Assembly: GCA_964586775.1 (NCBI GenBank)
Contig: CAZPJD010000282.1
Location: forward strand, 1 to 25,454
Origin: JADLEX01 sp964586775
GTDB taxonomy: Bacteria; Lernaellota; Lernaellaia; JACKCT01
Direction: 5' to 3'
Length of the DNA: 25,454 bases
Position 1 is the first letter of the stretch. Each line of letters starts with the position of its first letter. A program made the position numbers and the translations under genes. The notes beneath the pieces were generated by a model, which was given only the letters and a program-made list of their open reading frames with translations, had not been told where the DNA came from and ran no database searches. Below are positions 24,101 to 25,454 of the stretch, piece after piece.

Positions 24101-25454
24101 ACCGGGCAAACCTGATCGCTCTGGAGGTGATGAACCGCAGCCCGCACGTCTTGGAGCAGGTCGATCTCGCGACGGCGAGAACCTACGTGGACGAATTGCT
24201 GGATCCCGTCCCGTCCACAGGCCACCCCTCCACCGAAGCCCTGGCGTTCCAATCTCGCCTCGACACGCTGGCGGATACATGGGGCGGTCTCAACGTGGCG
24301 TATTGGCTCAATCAGTTTGGAAATATTTTATTTCTCGATCCGGACCCGGATCGACCGTGCGACTTCTCGCGAACGAAGCTGCGTTATCTGGTCGGCACGC
24401 CGTCGGGGACGCAATCCGGCGCGTCGGGCGTCGATTTTCTCAAGATCAATCTGTTTGTTCGATTGTGGAAGAAACTCGGCTGGTCGATCGAGGAGACCGA
24501 TCGGGCGCTCATAACGTTCCTGCCGCAGAACGTATCCTTAAATAGCTTGGACAATATCGGAAATGCCTTTGGAACTGCGCTGGTTTATTTGGCGCATCTC
24601 AAGGATCTGGTCAATCGACTGCGTGTCGGCGGACACAGCGTTCTGAAACTGGCAACGCTGTGGAGCGATATTGCCGTGAAAGGACACATTCGACTCTATC
24701 GTGACCTGTTCAACCTTCCCGTCGTTGCGGATCAGGAGAATGTGTTCGACTCTCCATTGGGTATTTATGTGGCGAAAGAACCTCGCCCCATTTTGCGGGA
24801 TCATCTGTCGGAATTGCAGGGAGCCTTGGGATTATCGAATGAAGAGATCGTAAATATTCTGATCGACAACGACTCTCTAATCCAGATGGATACCGTCGAA
24901 CTGACTTTGGCTAACGTGTCTGTGCTCTACCGGTACAGCCTGTTGGCCAAGGGGCTGGGGATCTCTGTCAAGGACCTGATTGCGCTCCGGCAACTGTCCG
25001 GTCTGTCGCCGTTTCAGCCGCTGGAAGCGGATGCGCTGACGGATATCGATCAGGATCACCCGTTCGTTCAGACCCTCCGGTTCGTCGAGTTCGCCAAACA
25101 GGTCAAGGAAAGTCCATTCGATTTGGAAGATCTGGATTATCTCGTGCGCCACCGGTTCGATGCCGTCGGCAAGTACCGCGATGACGCGGCGACCCGCGAC
25201 GAGTTTGTGATGGACCTGCGCGCGGGACTCGCCGCCGTTGAAAAGCAGTGTGCCTTGCCGCCGGAATACGATGGAACGCCAAACGCACACGTCCCCGATT
25301 CGTATTTCCAAGAAAAATTGACCTTGGCCCTCGGCGAGGACGTGGCCAAAACGTTCCTGGGTCTCTTCGCGGCGACGACAACGTACGTCGCGGTCGCCGC
25401 GCCGTCCGACTACGATTGCGCCATCGACTTGACGGGCCAGAGCGCAACCTATTC
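21130..25454 (+). CDS. Tc-toxin subunit A-like giant protein with peptidoglycan-binding N-terminus and phage tail-fibre-like insert (runs off the right edge)
   Basis: A single frame stays open from ATG 21130 to the window end (1441 codons seen; TcA proteins often reach about 2500). An in-frame TAA at 21109 and AAGGA 10 nt before the ATG support the start. Residues about 8-75 form a peptidoglycan-binding-type domain (VAEFHRQLRALGYSI, FGTATRDAVKLFQKRSGLKV). Residues about 99-180 are transthyretin/carboxypeptidase-regulatory-like (TVSGRLFFRDG, TDTSGRYSMHY). A helical region follows. Residues 661-684 hold the VRP1/TcA signature (FCDCEHCRSVLSPAAYFVDL, then LDML), followed by LPLTCENTNTVMPYIDIVNE. 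Residues 810-912 are a foreign-looking insert. TcA shell motifs then resume (TEFLGLCEAE, FLKINLFVRLWKKLGWSIEE, RYSLLAKGLGISVKDL). TcA forms the pentameric pore and injection channel; TcB/TcC partners would lie beyond the window. There is no signal peptide. The family call is strong; the target is unknown. Confidence 0.85.
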   Translation, partial: MRAQMLGLHVRGSKVAEFHRQLRALGYSIPDAEFKARLFGTATRDAVKLFQKRSGLKVTGSGDVETQTALRSVMSRESAAPKGDSGTLAESTASHSDQGTVSGRLFFRDGTNPSQVEVRLYNRVFAARDILLAGGSTDTSGRYSMHYEIPPGDSLLELRAVSTSGAEIPISKVRREAKKNANWNLFVPNSMQRPASEYDRLMSALAEQDVLLSKLSALQEAGKVRELSLLHLATRWDARLIAVAVISAQKFRRLRMRHDVLYALLRSGLPHDERLLAAVGADIVEETLRQANSVGIVALSDSVIAGAIESHLLLSSSVGTEVLKSTRSPGAVSTFGEMLQRSGLTEAQQSHYLATYRGYLHSGEENKNFWTMLAQLQSEGQNVFSDTDIQRLRQQTRLGRLTLNNAGLVESVMNGLQPADDLWVLADQNFHEPETWSSRLDTLAGGNSALLEKIIPSAYADEDLDARKNAYCQDLASYVASSFPTRVVARKIGVDAGMIDLGSSLNEPVRDLLLGITGAGGDFELGTSRIVDTEAPFSAAAPEVLAAVKRLQRLFRISPTDSALAALHASGIQSAHEVALMPREKFVEDYGESFSNDEEALAVYRAARRIDVAATVLGSSIFNAWNRVVLPPMKGGQHETVKIAIAQKAPEVVSLAGTGGFCDCEHCRSVLSPAAYFVDLLDMLDTKPEGASPLHALTERRPDLPNLPLTCENTNTVMPYIDIVNEILEYIVAEGALDADAAMDTKNAATEDLLAEPPYVNRTAYEILNDARPRVGLPFDLAREMSRRFADRFDMPLWKLIDVFRPSDKVTPTNVRVASTGNVDVSSAPSSIDGVALQSSDRVLLKNQTDAKENGVYVFAGEAAAMTRAADADSAEDLQELWVVVDDGTEQGKWWGVYEREIALGTDAVHFVRGLNRTSVFTEFLGLCEAEIQLFSDDYSVAGKWGALYGYAGDSEALTALSGSAKTLADRLGISYLDLAAVTDTSFVNPHRANLIALEVMNRSPHVLEQVDLATARTYVDELLDPVPSTGHPSTEALAFQSRLDTLADTWGGLNVAYWLNQFGNILFLDPDPDRPCDFSRTKLRYLVGTPSGTQSGASGVDFLKINLFVRLWKKLGWSIEETDRALITFLPQNVSLNSLDNIGNAFGTALVYLAHLKDLVNRLRVGGHSVLKLATLWSDIAVKGHIRLYRDLFNLPVVADQENVFDSPLGIYVAKEPRPILRDHLSELQGALGLSNEEIVNILIDNDSLIQMDTVELTLANVSVLYRYSLLAKGLGISVKDLIALRQLSGLSPFQPLEADALTDIDQDHPFVQTLRFVEFAKQVKESPFDLEDLDYLVRHRFDAVGKYRDDAATRDEFVMDLRAGLAAVEKQCALPPEYDGTPNAHVPDSYFQEKLTLALGEDVAKTFLGLFAATTTYVAVAAPSDYDCAIDLTGQSATY

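Overview
The window is GC-rich, densely packed bacterial DNA. Housekeeping genes with strong GC3 bias, a TTGACA-type promoter set, a Rrf2-controlled SUF operon, a three-gene proton-translocating transhydrogenase and a secreted protein with an Asp-Asp-Asp-Thr pentapeptide tract all suggest a Gram-negative, probably deltaproteobacterial or Myxococcota-like lineage. No rRNA or tRNA is present, so this placement is a weak inference.

Layout. (1) 1-3100, minus strand: a two-subunit CoA-transferase, a FadR-type TetR regulator and the start of etfB form a fatty-acid/acyl-CoA module. A TGAATG-CATTCA operator lies at the regulator's promoter. (2) 3169-6857, plus strand: a large exported protein with 15 DDDTx repeats, Ig-like segments and a C-terminal region that resembles a lipid-binding (TULIP/BPI-like) fold, closed by a strong terminator. 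(3) 6874-9040, minus strand: a REP-like palindrome, a CCA-adding-enzyme family nucleotidyltransferase and an SDR lacking the catalytic Tyr/Lys pair. (4) 9134-16338, plus strand: a Rrf2 regulator with an IscR-type operator, followed by sufB-sufC-sufD-sufS-sufU-sufT and a ferredoxin-NADP reductase-like flavoprotein, ending in a terminator. (5) 16341-19433, plus strand: pntAA-pntAB-pntB. (6) 19434-25454: a second REP-like palindrome, the truncated tail of an SDR gene, then sequence of different composition. This contains an unrecognised 247-aa gene and the first 1441 codons of a Tc-toxin A-like giant protein that runs off the window.

The most interesting item is the Tc-toxin A-like protein. It starts with a peptidoglycan-binding domain and a transthyretin-like domain. 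It also carries, between two conserved TcA helical segments, an inserted ~100-residue module that reads like a phage tail-fibre repeat domain, where a receptor-binding insertion would be expected. The truncated SDR remnant next to it suggests that this region arrived as an island or by rearrangement.
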